From: Treponema sp.
GTDB taxonomy: Bacteria; Spirochaetota; Spirochaetia; Treponematales; Breznakiellaceae
Length of the DNA: 47,371 nucleotides
Assembly: GCA_031282065.1 (NCBI GenBank)
Contig: JAITEL010000010.1
Span: 1 to 47,371 of the forward strand
Reading direction: 5' to 3'
Position 1 is the stretch's first letter. Each line of letters begins with the position of its first letter. Below, piece by piece: positions 6,313 through 16,500 of the stretch. The notes under the pieces are model-generated. The model was not told where the DNA came from and did not search any database. It worked only from the letters and a program-made list of their open reading frames with translations. The translations under genes and the position numbers were made by a program.

Positions 6313-8940
6313 CTATAGGGTTACCCTGTCGGGGCTGCCGTAATAGGCGTTGAGGTACATGGTCTTTATTTCGCTTATCAAGGGATAGCGGGGGTTGGTG
6401 CCGGTACATTGATCGTCAAAGGCCTGCCGGCTCATCTCATCCAGCCGAGCAAGAAAATACCCTTCATCAACCCCATAATCCCGGATTCGCGGCTGTATAT
6501 CCACCGTTTCTTTGAGCCCGTCAATCGTATGCAGCAGAGACTGGAGTTTCTCAGCATCGTTCTTGCCCTGAAGGCCCAGATAGTCCGCAAGCTCCCCATA
6601 GCGGGAAAGAGTATGGGGGTGATCGTACTGGGGGAAGGTCCCCATCTTGACCGGCATTTCGCTTGCATTAAAGCGGATCACCTCGGTTATCATCAGGGCA
6701 TTGGCAATTCCGTGGGGGAGATGGTGGAATGCGCCAAGTTTATGGGCCATAGCATGACAGACCCCCAGGAACGCATTGGCAAAAGCCATACCCGCCATAG
6801 TGGCGGCATTGGCCAGCTTTTCCCAGGCCGCCGGGCTACCGCTTCCCTTCTGATAGGCCTCAGGCAGGTATTCGAAAAGGAGCTTTAAGGCATGCCGGGC
6901 AAGGCCATCGGTGTAATCCGTGGCGCCCATAGAAACATAGGCTTCCAGGGCATGGGTCATGGCATCAATACCCGCGGCACTGATGAGGCTCTTGGGCGCA
7001 TTCATCATCATGTCCGCATCCACAATCGCCATATCCGGGAGCAGCTCATAGTCCGCAAGGGGATACTTCATACCGGATGCTTCGTCGGTGATAACCGCAA
7101 AAGGGGTAACCTCACTGCCGGTTCCTGCCGAAGTGGGAATCGCGATGAAATACGCCTTAGTCCCCATAGCGGGGAAGGTATACACCCGCTTGCGGATATC
7201 CGCAAAGCGCATGGCCATGTCTTGAAAATCCACTTCAGGATGTTCATAGAGCGCCCACATGATCTTGGCCGCATCCATAGCAGACCCGCCTCCCAGGGCT
7301 ATGATGCAGTCAGGAGTAAAGGCCTGCATCGCCCTTGCTCCTTCTTGAGCGCAGCCAAGGCTGGGATCCGGTTCCACCTGGAAGAAGACCTGGGAGACTA
7401 TGCCCAGTTCGTACAGCTTATCCTCTACGGTTTTGGTATAGCCGTGATGATACAGAAAGGTATCGGTTACTATAAAGACCCGTTTCTTGTGCAATACCCG
7501 GGCTACTTCCTCAAGGGCCACAGGAAGGCAACCCTTCTTGAGATAGATCTTTTCAGGAACCCTGAACCACAGCATATTTTCCCTCCTCTCTGCCAGGGTT
7601 TTGATGTTGATAAGCTGTTTCACCCCCACATTGTCGCAAACCGAATTCCCTCCCCAGGAACCACAGCCCAAGGTGAGCGAAGGGGTGAGCTTAAAATTGT
7701 ACATGTCCCCGATACCCCCGTGGGAAGAGGGACTATTCACCAGGATACGGCAGGTCTTCATCCGAGCGGAAAACTCCGCAAGCTGCTCCTTGGCCTGCAC
7801 GGTATTGAGGTATACCGATGCGGTATGCCCATAGCCCCCTGCCCGGATGAGGGGCTCGGCAATGTCTAGGGCCTGGGTAAAGGTCTTGGCCTGATACAAA
7901 GCCAAGATCGGGGAGAGTTTCTCCTGGGCAAAGGCTTCGCCCGTATCTACCCGGCTTACCTCGCCTATGAGTATCTTGGTCTGTTCCGGGACATCCAGCC
8001 CTGCCATAGAGGCGATGTGCTTGGCGGACTGTCCCACAATCTTGGCGTTTAAGACGCCCTGGATCAGGATGCAGTTCCGTACCTTCTCGGTTTCCTCAGG
8101 ACTCAGGAAATAGCAGCCCCGGCGCTGGAATTCCTCTTTGACTGCCTGGTACACCCCTTCCAGTACAATGACCGATTGCTCGGAAGCGCAGATCATGCCG
8201 TTATCAAAAGTCTTGGAGTGGATGATGGAACTGACCGCCAAAAGGATGTCCGCGCTCTCATCAATGATAGCCGGGGTATTGCCCGAACCTACCCCAATGG
8301 CGGGTTTACCCGAGGTATACGCGGCCTTGACCATGCCCTGTCCACCAGTGGCCAGAATGAGATCCACCTCCTGCATCAGCCGATTGCTGAGTTCCAAACT
8401 CGGCTCATCAAGCCAGCGGATGAGCCCTTCAGGGGCCCCGGCTTGCACCGCTGCTTCCAGCAAGAGTTTGGCCGCTTCGTTGGTGCAGCGTTTTGCCCGG
8501 GGATGTGAGGAAAAGAATATCCCGTTCCGGGTCTTTAGCGCGAGGAGAGTCTTAAAAATAGTGGTAGAAGTGGGATTGGTTGTGGGGATAATCCCGGCAA
8601 TAATACCCACCGGTTCGGCGATTTTCTTGATGCCGTATACCAGGTCTTCTTCAATGACGCCGCAGGTCTTGGTCTCCCTATAGGCATTATAGATATATTC
8701 TGCGGCGTAGTGGTTCTTGATGACCTTATCCTCCAGAATTCCCATACCGGTTTCCTCCACTGCCATCTGGGCCAGGGGAATCCGGGCTTGATTGGCCGCT
8801 TTGGCCGCGGCAAAAAAGATACGGTCTACCTGTTCCTGGGTAAAGGTCGCAAAAATCCGCTGGGCATCCCGTAGGCCCGCGAGGGCTTGGTGCAAGGTTT
8901 CTGTATCTTTCACCGGTGCATAGCTTTTAAGTAAAGCCAT
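6313..8940 (-). CDS. adhE: Bifunctional acetaldehyde/alcohol dehydrogenase AdhE
   Basis: 875 residues, the usual length. It converts acetyl-CoA to acetaldehyde and then ethanol with two NADH, in cytosolic spirosome filaments in characterised members. Residues 1 to about 445 form the CoA-acylating aldehyde dehydrogenase; catalytic Cys251 lies in DNGMICASEQ. Residues from about 455 form an iron-type alcohol dehydrogenase with the NAD-binding GGGSAMDAAK, and the metal-binding stretch DAMTHALEAY plus CHAMAHKLGAFHHLPHG. ATG 8940 follows AAGGAG. A well-formed promoter lies at 9020-9048. No Rex-type TTGTGA-N-TCACAA operator was seen. The gene is monocistronic and divergent from the lipoprotein gene at 9268. 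Its role is probably NADH disposal in fermentation. Confidence 0.98.
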   Translation of the reverse strand: MALLKSYAPVKDTETLHQALAGLRDAQRIFATFTQEQVDRIFFAAAKAANQARIPLAQMAVEETGMGILEDKVIKNHYAAEYIYNAYRETKTCGVIEEDLVYGIKKIAEPVGIIAGIIPTTNPTSTTIFKTLLALKTRNGIFFSSHPRAKRCTNEAAKLLLEAAVQAGAPEGLIRWLDEPSLELSNRLMQEVDLILATGGQGMVKAAYTSGKPAIGVGSGNTPAIIDESADILLAVSSIIHSKTFDNGMICASEQSVIVLEGVYQAVKEEFQRRGCYFLSPEETEKVRNCILIQGVLNAKIVGQSAKHIASMAGLDVPEQTKILIGEVSRVDTGEAFAQEKLSPILALYQAKTFTQALDIAEPLIRAGGYGHTASVYLNTVQAKEQLAEFSARMKTCRILVNSPSSHGGIGDMYNFKLTPSLTLGCGSWGGNSVCDNVGVKQLINIKTLAERRENMLWFRVPEKIYLKKGCLPVALEEVARVLHKKRVFIVTDTFLYHHGYTKTVEDKLYELGIVSQVFFQVEPDPSLGCAQEGARAMQAFTPDCIIALGGGSAMDAAKIMWALYEHPEVDFQDMAMRFADIRKRVYTFPAMGTKAYFIAIPTSAGTGSEVTPFAVITDEASGMKYPLADYELLPDMAIVDADMMMNAPKSLISAAGIDAMTHALEAYVSMGATDYTDGLARHALKLLFEYLPEAYQKGSGSPAAWEKLANAATMAGMAFANAFLGVCHAMAHKLGAFHHLPHGIANALMITEVIRFNASEMPVKMGTFPQYDHPHTLSRYGELADYLGLQGKNDAEKLQSLLHTIDGLKETVDIQPRIRDYGVDEGYFLARLDEMSRQAFDDQCTGTNPRYPLISEIKTMYLNAYYGSPDRVTL

Positions 8941-9019
8941 AGTGCTGTGTTCTCCTTATCTATTATCACGCATCATTTCAATTGATATTCTGTGTTTGTA
9001 CGATATTATTTTATCTATA

Positions 9020-9048
9020 ATAATATATAGACATACCAGGATAGTCAA
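9020..9048 (-). promoter_or_regulatory. Predicted adhE promoter
   Basis: On the minus strand, TTGACT (9048-9043), a 17-bp spacer and TATTAT (9025-9020). This predicts a leader of about 70 nt. The surrounding 8950-9267 region is AT-rich and holds no supported gene; a 67-codon plus-strand frame in it lacks a ribosome-binding site. Confidence 0.65.
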
Positions 9049-9201
9049 ATGAGGCAGTCTCAAAAGGATCTTGGTTTTGTAATTGCCTCTGAGAAAACGG
9101 GCGATCCGGGTAGTATAGGAGGATCGCTTAAGATAAAGCATATTTATACAAAAATCAGGGTTATTATCAAAAATATTGCGTATAAATATTCATTTATTAT
9201 C

Positions 9202-9230
9202 TTGACATACCTCACGTTTCGTTTTATAGT
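9202..9230 (+). promoter_or_regulatory. Predicted promoter of the BMP lipoprotein
   Basis: TTGACA (9202-9207), 17-bp spacer, TATAGT (9225-9230), with the gene start 38 bp downstream. Confidence 0.8.
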
Positions 9231-9267
9231 AAGCCTATTGATTTTATGTTAGGTAGGAGTAGTAACT

Positions 9268-10344
9268 ATGAAGAAATTATCGTTTTTTCTCCAGCTCATG
9301 CTCGTAGGGTTCTTAGGTATCGCTTTCGTTGCTTGTAGCAAGAAAGCAAACCCGGAACAGTCTGCACAACCGACCCAGGCAACAGAGGTTTCTTCCGCGG
9401 TTAAGGCGGTCAAGATTGCCTTGATTATCGAAAACACCATAGATGACAAGGGCTGGTGTCAAGCCATGTATGATGGTCTGGTCCAGGCACAGAATCAGTT
9501 GCCTGGTCGTATAGAGTTCAGCTACAGCGAGAAGATGCTGCCGGTTGACGCGGGATCTGCGGCCCGCCAATACGCTGCCCAGGGCTATGATGTCATTATC
9601 GGCCATGGCGCGCAATACAAAAATATGATTCTTGAAATGGCTGAAGAATATCCCCACATCACCTTTGCCTTTGGGACCAGTGCGGAAATCGGCCCGGCTA
9701 ATGTATTTACCTATATGCCGGAAAGCGAGGAGACCGGGTATCTCAACGGCATTCTTGCGGGTCTGCTCACGAAGACCAACAATATCGGGTATGTCGGTCC
9801 GGTAGATGGGGGAGACGCGGCCCGGTACGGCCGGGGCTTTGTCCTGGGTATCCAAAAGGTCAATCCCGGGGCAAAGATCATGGTGGCCCATACCGGTTCT
9901 TTTTCGGACTTTGTTAAAGCCGGGGAAGTAGCCCATTCCCAGATCCGTGCAGGTGCGGATATGCTCACCGGCGCATCCCAGCAGGCCATTGGTGCACTGC
10001 GAGCGGTGAGCGACGATACCTACAGCGGGCAAACTATCTTTTGGTTGGGCCAGGATCTGGCCCAGATAAGCACCCCTGAAGGGACGGCTAAATGTATTGC
10101 CGCTTCTTCCTACAACTACGTCGCGGTGATTCAAGGTATTGTGAGGAAGCTTGAAGCCGGTATTCGGGGGGGCGAGTGTCTTCCCATGAATTTTTCCAAT
10201 GATGGTTTTGTATTTGAATATAACCCTCAGCTCTCCAGTATGCTATCCGAAGATATCCGTACTACGGTTCAGGAAGCCCTGGAAGGCTTCCGTAAAGCCC
10301 CCAACACGGTTAATTGGAATGCCGTGGATTATTCTGCTCTTTAA
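9268..10344 (+). CDS. BMP-family (PnrA/TmpC-like) substrate-binding lipoprotein
   Basis: 358 residues. Lys-Lys start, hydrophobic core and lipobox FVAC (Cys22 or so), then a Ser/Thr/Gln-rich linker, so a periplasm-facing lipoprotein. The mature part is the BMP/PnrA fold: it opens KIALIIENTIDDKGWCQAMY (the D-x-G-W motif is typical), followed by GYDVIIGHGAQY, TYMPESEETGYLNGILAGLL, NIGYVGPVDGG and QQAIGALRA. The family binds purine nucleosides for ABC import; TmpC of T. pallidum is a known member. Transporter permeases are not in the window. Ligand specificity cannot be read with confidence. ATG 9268 follows AGGTAGGAG. Confidence 0.92.
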   Translation: MKKLSFFLQLMLVGFLGIAFVACSKKANPEQSAQPTQATEVSSAVKAVKIALIIENTIDDKGWCQAMYDGLVQAQNQLPGRIEFSYSEKMLPVDAGSAARQYAAQGYDVIIGHGAQYKNMILEMAEEYPHITFAFGTSAEIGPANVFTYMPESEETGYLNGILAGLLTKTNNIGYVGPVDGGDAARYGRGFVLGIQKVNPGAKIMVAHTGSFSDFVKAGEVAHSQIRAGADMLTGASQQAIGALRAVSDDTYSGQTIFWLGQDLAQISTPEGTAKCIAASSYNYVAVIQGIVRKLEAGIRGGECLPMNFSNDGFVFEYNPQLSSMLSEDIRTTVQEALEGFRKAPNTVNWNAVDYSAL

Positions 10345-10351
10345 TACGGCG

Positions 10352-10407
10352 GTATGAAGCCCCCTATAGCGAGGTGAGCCTCTCTCCCCCCTGGAAGGGC
10401 TTCATAC
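10352..10407 (+). promoter_or_regulatory. Long-range inverted repeat between the lipoprotein gene and addB
   Basis: GTATGAAGCCC (10352-10362) and GGGCTTCATAC (10397-10407) are perfect 11-bp complements separated by 34 nt. No T-tract follows, so a simple terminator is unlikely. It occupies most of the gap before addB and may be an RNA-processing or attenuation structure. Confidence 0.55.
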
Positions 10408-10422
10408 AAGACCGGATGTCCT

Positions 10423-13416
10423 ATGCAGCACAGCATCGAACTGATCCTAATCGAAAACAGCGCCCATCCCAACAGCTTGTTTGTGTTTCCCTCGGAAATC
10501 GCCGCTTCCCGTTGGGTAGATAGGGTGTTACAAATTTCCGGCTGCGGTACCTTGGCTCTGGAACAATTCATCACCTGGGACCGCTTTAAGCAGGAAGCCC
10601 TGAGATCCTGGCAGCAGGAGAGAGAACCCGTTCCCCCGGCGTTACGGAAAATCTTTGTGAGTACGCTGATTGCGGAACAGGCAGCCCAGATAGCACACGG
10701 GGAAGCCCCTTTGTTTTCGTCCCTGGTGCCCCGGGAATACGCCCATACGGCTGCCTTCTTGCTGCCCTGGCTCACGGACATGCTCCCTGAGCTGGGTGCA
10801 TGGTTTGAAAAAATGACCGGGACTCCCCTAGGGCAGCAAAGCGCTCCTCAGTCCTGCTCTGAAGGCTGGGATGGGGATGACCAGGATCTCTATACCCTTA
10901 CGCTCCGGTACCGGCACTTCCTTGAGGAGCACCGGTGTTTTGAACCGGCTTGGGAAAGGCCCCCCTTTGATACCCAGGGGAAGCAGTGCTTTATCTTTTT
11001 CCCTGAGATCCTCGCTGATTTTAAGCACTACCAGGAATTGCTGGAAAACACCCAAGAGATTACCCTGGTGCCGCTTCCAGAGCCGCTTCCTTACCACCAG
11101 GAGCCCCGGACCTTCTTTTACACCAACTCCCGGAACGAGATTAGCGAAGCAGTCCTCTTTATGTGTGCCCTGGTGGAAAACCATGCTGTCCCCTGGGAAT
11201 CCATCGCGGTGAGCGTCCCTGATAGGGAACACTACGAAGCATACCTGTTGCGGGAATGTACGAACCGGAATATCCCTGTGGTATCCTGTATGGGGGAACC
11301 TGTGGCTTCGTATCCAGGGGGCCGGCTTTTTCCGGCAATGGAGGCCTGTGTTTCCCGGAGCTTTTCCTTTGATGCCCTGGCCACGCTGCTTTTGAACAGC
11401 CATCTTCCCTGGAAGGATCCTGAAGCCATTGCCCAACTGATGGATTTTGGCGTCAAGAACAACTGTATCTGTTCCTGGGAAGAAGGGCCTAAGACCATCA
11501 TGGATGTCTGGGAAGACGCCTTTGCCTCTTTTCCTGCCAGCCGGGAAGAGCGCGCCCGTTCCTGGTACTATAGCCTCAAGAAGGGGATCCTCGCCCTGTA
11601 TGAGGCCCCCTCTTTTGGGGAACTGCTCCACCGGTATTATAGCTTTCGGGAACGCTTCTTGGACAGGGAACAGTGCCTTCCTCAAACCCAGGCCCTGTTG
11701 GCCCGGTGTGTGGCTGAACTGCTTTCGCTGGTGGACCTGGAAACGTCCTTCCCCGATGTCTCAGTGGCCAATCCCTTTTGTTTCTTTGTGGAACACCTGA
11801 AAGAAACCCGGTATCTCGAGCGGGAACAGGACGCAGGGCTCAGGGTTTTTCCCTACCGGACTGCGGCATCCGCGCCCTTTGACTGGCACATCCTGCTCGG
11901 AGCCAGCCAGCAGGATCTGAGTGTCCTGTTTTCCCGCTTCGGCTTTTTACCTGAGGCTAAGCGCGTCCGGCTTGGGATCACCGATGTGGATGCCTCTGAT
12001 GCCTTTATCCGCTTGTATACCCTACACAGCCTCAAGGGTACGGCATTTTTCTGCGCGCAGCACACCTTTTCAGGGTATGCCCTCCCGCATAGCGCACTCA
12101 AGGCCCCGAAAGAACCCCGGATGAGCTACAAGGATGACCATGCCGGGAGCTTTGCAGCGGATAGGTTCAGGGAAGAACAGGCCTTCTATCATGCCCAGCA
12201 AAACGCCAAAGACCAGGTTCCCTTTCCCCGGTGCCTGCATAGCCTCCAGAAACAGGGCTTTGAGGCATGGTATGCGCGAAGAGCCCTGGCAGGGAAAGCA
12301 GAGTCCGGGGAAAGCATACAGCGCCCCAGCATCCGGGGGCTGCTTGAGGAGCGGTATTGCCAGATCCGGGATGCTTCCAGGGTACTGCGGGTTTCCGCTT
12401 CGGCTCTGGAATCCTATTACCGGTGCGCCCTCTTCTGGCTCTTTGATCAGGTCCTCGGCCTTGAGCGGGTCAGCATGGAGGCCGCCCTCATGGCGGAATC
12501 CCTACTGGGTACGGTGTATCATCAGGTCCTGGAGGCTTTCTTTAAAGGGGTGAAAGCCCAGGGGGGGGTCTTGGCTCCTTTGCAGGGGGGGAAGCTTCCC
12601 GAAGCCTACCGGCGCCTGCTTGCCCAAAGCGTCTCCAGGGTCTTTGGGTGCTCTCAGGAAACGGCGGATCCCTTCCCCCGGTCCGGGCTCGCCCGGCACG
12701 GGATGAGCGCCTTGACGTGCCGGCTGCTTCAGGCGCAGCAAGGGGTGGTCCAGGAACAAGCCGCTTGTTTTTTGACCGTTTTTCTCCAGTACTTTACGGG
12801 TTTTCGGGTCTTAGACAGTGAAAAGGCCCTGAGCTATCGCCCGGAGGGAGAGGGGTATCTCCTGACCGGTATTGTCGACTGCATACTGGAAGATCTGCGG
12901 GATGAGGGGGGAGTCGCGGATACCGGGGCTATTGTGGACTTTAAATACCACACCCTCCCCCGCCGGGATCTCTGTATGGGGAAAGGCCCCCGGGGGCTGG
13001 AGCACTTCCAGCTTCCCATGTACCTCAGCCTGGCAGAACACAACGGGATGCCCCCCATACACCGGGGGCTCTTCTTCAGCATAGTGCCTCCCAAAGCCCA
13101 GGTGCTATTCGGGGTGATTCAAGACCAAAGCCGGGCAGAGGGGAAAAAAATCCCCTATCGCTCAGGGGATAGGATAGAGCGTACCGGCAGTCCGGAAGAT
13201 ACCTTTCACCGTATTCTGCATGACTTTGACTGCAAGGTACGCCGGTATGCTGCGGAAGTCCTTTCAGGGAATTTTTCGACCTACAGCACCAGTGAGAACC
13301 GCTGTTTCTCCTGTCCTTGGCATGCCCTGTGCCGGACCGGCTATGTCGTAGCCGGGACCAGCTGCCCCATCATCCCGGGAGCGCCCCGGGAGCGGGGCCT
13401 TGGGGATCTCGAATAG
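10423..13416 (+). CDS. addB: AddB/RexB-like nuclease-helicase subunit
   Basis: 997 residues, somewhat short for AddB (about 1150). It is the partner of AddA in processing DNA double-strand ends for recombination. The N-terminal two thirds are an inactivated helicase-like region. The C-terminal third is a RecB-family nuclease: TVYHQVLEAFF, Asp819 in TGIVDCILED, then Asp839 and Lys841 in IVDFKYH. The iron-sulfur cluster cysteines of AddB are all present: Cys668 in YYRC, and Cys961, Cys964 and Cys970 in CFSCPWHALC. No Walker A motif is obvious at the N-terminus, as in divergent AddB/RexB proteins. ATG 10423; the addA gene follows after a 180-bp gap that contains a 21-bp array. Confidence 0.88.
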   Translation: MQHSIELILIENSAHPNSLFVFPSEIAASRWVDRVLQISGCGTLALEQFITWDRFKQEALRSWQQEREPVPPALRKIFVSTLIAEQAAQIAHGEAPLFSSLVPREYAHTAAFLLPWLTDMLPELGAWFEKMTGTPLGQQSAPQSCSEGWDGDDQDLYTLTLRYRHFLEEHRCFEPAWERPPFDTQGKQCFIFFPEILADFKHYQELLENTQEITLVPLPEPLPYHQEPRTFFYTNSRNEISEAVLFMCALVENHAVPWESIAVSVPDREHYEAYLLRECTNRNIPVVSCMGEPVASYPGGRLFPAMEACVSRSFSFDALATLLLNSHLPWKDPEAIAQLMDFGVKNNCICSWEEGPKTIMDVWEDAFASFPASREERARSWYYSLKKGILALYEAPSFGELLHRYYSFRERFLDREQCLPQTQALLARCVAELLSLVDLETSFPDVSVANPFCFFVEHLKETRYLEREQDAGLRVFPYRTAASAPFDWHILLGASQQDLSVLFSRFGFLPEAKRVRLGITDVDASDAFIRLYTLHSLKGTAFFCAQHTFSGYALPHSALKAPKEPRMSYKDDHAGSFAADRFREEQAFYHAQQNAKDQVPFPRCLHSLQKQGFEAWYARRALAGKAESGESIQRPSIRGLLEERYCQIRDASRVLRVSASALESYYRCALFWLFDQVLGLERVSMEAALMAESLLGTVYHQVLEAFFKGVKAQGGVLAPLQGGKLPEAYRRLLAQSVSRVFGCSQETADPFPRSGLARHGMSALTCRLLQAQQGVVQEQAACFLTVFLQYFTGFRVLDSEKALSYRPEGEGYLLTGIVDCILEDLRDEGGVADTGAIVDFKYHTLPRRDLCMGKGPRGLEHFQLPMYLSLAEHNGMPPIHRGLFFSIVPPKAQVLFGVIQDQSRAEGKKIPYRSGDRIERTGSPEDTFHRILHDFDCKVRRYAAEVLSGNFSTYSTSENRCFSCPWHALCRTGYVVAGTSCPIIPGAPRERGLGDLE

Positions 13417-13439
13417 GGCCACGAGGATTCCCCGGTAAC

Positions 13440-13565
13440 GTAAAGGGAGTCCCCGCCAAGGCAGAGGGAACTCCTTCTGAAGCAAAAGGAACCCCTTCTG
13501 AAGCAAAAGGAACTCCTTCTGAAGCAGAGGGAACTCCTTCTGAGGCAAAGGGAACCCCGAATAGG
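13440..13565 (+). repeat. 21-bp tandem array B (6 units) between addB and addA
   Basis: Units start at 13440, 13461, 13482, 13503, 13524 and 13545, exactly 21 bp apart. The central units read GCAAAAGGAACTCCTTCTGA plus A, and contain the small palindrome AAGGA-AC-TCCTT. The first and last units are degenerate. The array is open in frame as a Glu-Gly-Thr-Pro-Ser-type heptapeptide, but that frame overlaps addB and has no ribosome-binding site, so it is taken as non-coding. Confidence 0.95.
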
Positions 13566-13596
13566 GGAATAGGCTTATAGATGGACGGAGGTACGC

Positions 13597-16500
13597 ATGA
13601 ACAATACATCCGGTACGATAGAGGCCCTGAGCGCCTGTACCTTTATCAGTAAACTCAACGAGGAACAGCGGGAGGCGGTTTTTTGCGACGCTAACGCGGT
13701 GGTGGCGGCGGGAGCCGGTTCCGGTAAAACCGCGGTGCTTGCCAGCCGCTTCGCCTATCTGGTGCTTGAAAAAGCCTATACCGTAAGGGAGATCCTCACC
13801 CTCACCTTTACCAGAAAAGCCGCCACTGAAATGTACCGGCGGATCTACGCGACCCTTTCCCAGCTTGCCGGTGAGGGTGAGGGTATCCTCAGGGAACGGG
13901 CGGCGCAGGCACAAGCGGATTTTGTGCATGCCCCTATCCACACCCTGGATGCGTACAGCGCTTCCCTGGTCAGGCAAGGGGCTATCCGCTATGGCATCCT
14001 CCCTGACTTTACCGTGGATCAAGAACGGTGCCGGGAACTGGTCCGGGAGGAGGCCCTTCCTTTTGTCATTGCCCACCGCCTGCACCCGGTCCTGCAAGCC
14101 CTGTACTTCCAAAAGCAGCCCCAGGGGATTGCCCGGGATCTCTTTGCAGAACCGGTACTCCGCTACTCCTCTCTCGCTGAGCCCTGGGATACTCTGGGCA
14201 TGGTCCTGCAGCAGATTCAGGAAATATGCGCTGCATGGGAAAAGAGCCTCCGGGACATTAGCGAGACCCTGGGGCATATAGAAAACTGCCTTGCAGAGAC
14301 GCCGGCGGGAAGGGATCCCTTCCGCCTTGCCCTCGGTGCGCAGCTTGCGCCCTTTACCCAGGGGGATCTGCGCTTTCCCGGTGCCCAGGAGATCCGGGAG
14401 TATTTTGATTTCCTTAAGGCCCTCCCGGACAGGGAGCGGATAGCCGGTTCCCAGGGGCATCCGCTCCGATCGCAGATAAGCGCGTGTTTTGGCTTTTTGT
14501 ATGCCTTTCATGCCGTCAATCTCAGGCAGGGGAAACAGCGGGATCCTGCAAAAGAACTGGTCAAGCGCATACGGGACCAGGCCGTGGAATGGTCGTCCCT
14601 GGGGGTGTTTTGTATGCAAGGGGGGCTTATCCTGTCTTTCATGGCTCTTTTGCAACAGTTTCAAGACCGGATCCTCTCCAAAAAACGACGGGAAGGGCTG
14701 CTCACCTTTTCCGATGTGGCCCGGCTTGCCCGGCGCATCCTCCTGGAGCAGGAGGATATCCGGGAACAGGAAAAGAGGGCCTTTAAAGCCATCATGATAG
14801 ACGAATTTCAGGACAATAACGAACTGCAAAAGGATCTCCTCTTTCTGCTGGCAGAACAGCCGGACCGGAAGGAGCGGACCCTTCCCCGGGCAGAGCAGCT
14901 CTGTCCGGGAAAACTCTTTTTTGTGGGAGATGAAAAACAGTCGATTTACCGTTTCCGCGGTGCGGATGTGTCGGTGTTCCAGCATCTTCGCCATGAGCTC
15001 CAGGGCCTTTCCTTGAGCCTCAGAAAAAATTACCGTTCCCTTCCCTCCTTAATCGGCGGGTTTAACGCGCTCTTTGGGGGCAGTGTTTTTGACCCCCTGG
15101 GGAACGAAGCCCCGGGGAGCTTTGCCTCAGTGTTTGTCCCGGCTCCCCGGCAGCTCCCGGCTTACGAAGCAGCCTACACGCCGGTATGTGCCGGGAAAGA
15201 GGCGCCGGAAACGAGTCCTGAATACGGTGAAGCGCGGATAAGGATAGCGATACTCCCCAAAGACCATGATGAGGATGAGGCGGAAGACGAGGAAACAGCC
15301 CCGGCTGAAACAGGGCCATCCCCGGATCTTACGGATGAGTTCCTGGACCCCCATGAAAACGAAGCCTGCTTTGTGGCGGAACAGATTCAGGAACTGCTGA
15401 AACAGTACAGGCCCGATGACATAGTCCTCCTGTTCCGGGCCCAGACCCATCAAAAATACTATGAGCAGCACCTGCGCCTGCGGAATATTCCCTATACCAG
15501 CGGGGGCAAGGGGGGGCTCTTTACGGATGGTCCGGTACAGGACCTTATGGCAGTGCTCCGGCTTGTGGCCTATCCCCGGGATAGGGAGGCCTATGGGGTG
15601 ATGCTCCGCTCTCCCTGGGTATCCCTTTCCCTGGGGGGTTTACTGGAATGTCTTGCCGCGCAGGAAGCGCCCTTTGCCGACGCCCTGGTCCCGCGGCTCT
15701 CTCCAGAAGACCAGGCGCACTTCCTCCAGGGCCAGGGGCTGTACCGGCGTATCCGTGAGCAAGCGGCCCGTATGTCTTGTGCGCAGTTGCTGAGCGAACT
15801 GTGGTATACCGAAGGGTACCGGTATGAAACCGAATGGCATCCCCGGACCGCCGTATACCGGGTATTATACGACTATCTGTTTAATCTGGCGCTCAAGGCC
15901 GATGCCAGGGGCCAGAGTCTGGCAGGCTTTAGCGACAGGATCCGGGCTGTGCAGGATGGGGAGGAATCCCTGGATGACCAGGATCTGGACATCCCCTTGG
16001 AACGCTCAGGGGCAGTACGGCTTATGAGCATTCACAAAAGCAAGGGCCTGGAATTCCCGGTGGTCTTCATCTGCGGCTGCGGTAATCCGGGAAGAAGGGC
16101 AAGCAATAGTCAGGGGGTGTATTGGAGCCAGGAAGAGGGGATTTGCGGTAATCCGCCCTTACCCCAGGAATGGGCCGGTATGGACAGGGGAGGAGCCGCA
16201 AGGGTGAGGCGCAACTTTTTTTATGAACGCGCTGTTCGTGAAGAGCGGCAGAAACGGACCGCGGAACTGCGGCGGCTGCTGTACGTGGCCATGACCCGGG
16301 CGGAACAGGCGGTATACCTCGTGGGCAGCCTTGCCCTGGAAGCGGCGGCTGCCGAAGGGGAGGAACCCTTTTCAAGCCGAGTACTGCGCAGCATCAACGA
16401 CAAAAAAGCAAGACAAGAGAAAAAAGACAGCCTCCCTCTTGCGGGAGACCGCATCCTGGATAATGACACCTTGTTTGGCCTTATGCTCCCGGCAGCGCTG

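Noticed and set aside
6892-7869. 325-codon plus-strand ORF inside adhE
   Set aside because: It is antisense to a clearly conserved enzyme domain and its translation has no recognisable domain.
9049-9252. 67-codon ORF between adhE and the lipoprotein gene
   Set aside because: No ribosome-binding site, and it overlaps both predicted divergent promoters.
8940-9268. Rex operator in the adhE control region
   Set aside because: No TTGTGA/TCACAA-type palindrome could be found by eye.
13317-13580. Heptapeptide-repeat protein encoded by array B
   Set aside because: The start lies inside addB in another frame, there is no ribosome-binding site, and openness follows from the seven-codon period.
13264-14994. 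576-codon minus-strand ORF across addB-addA
   Set aside because: Antisense to the conserved AddB iron-sulfur and AddA Walker A motifs; its repeat content comes from array B.
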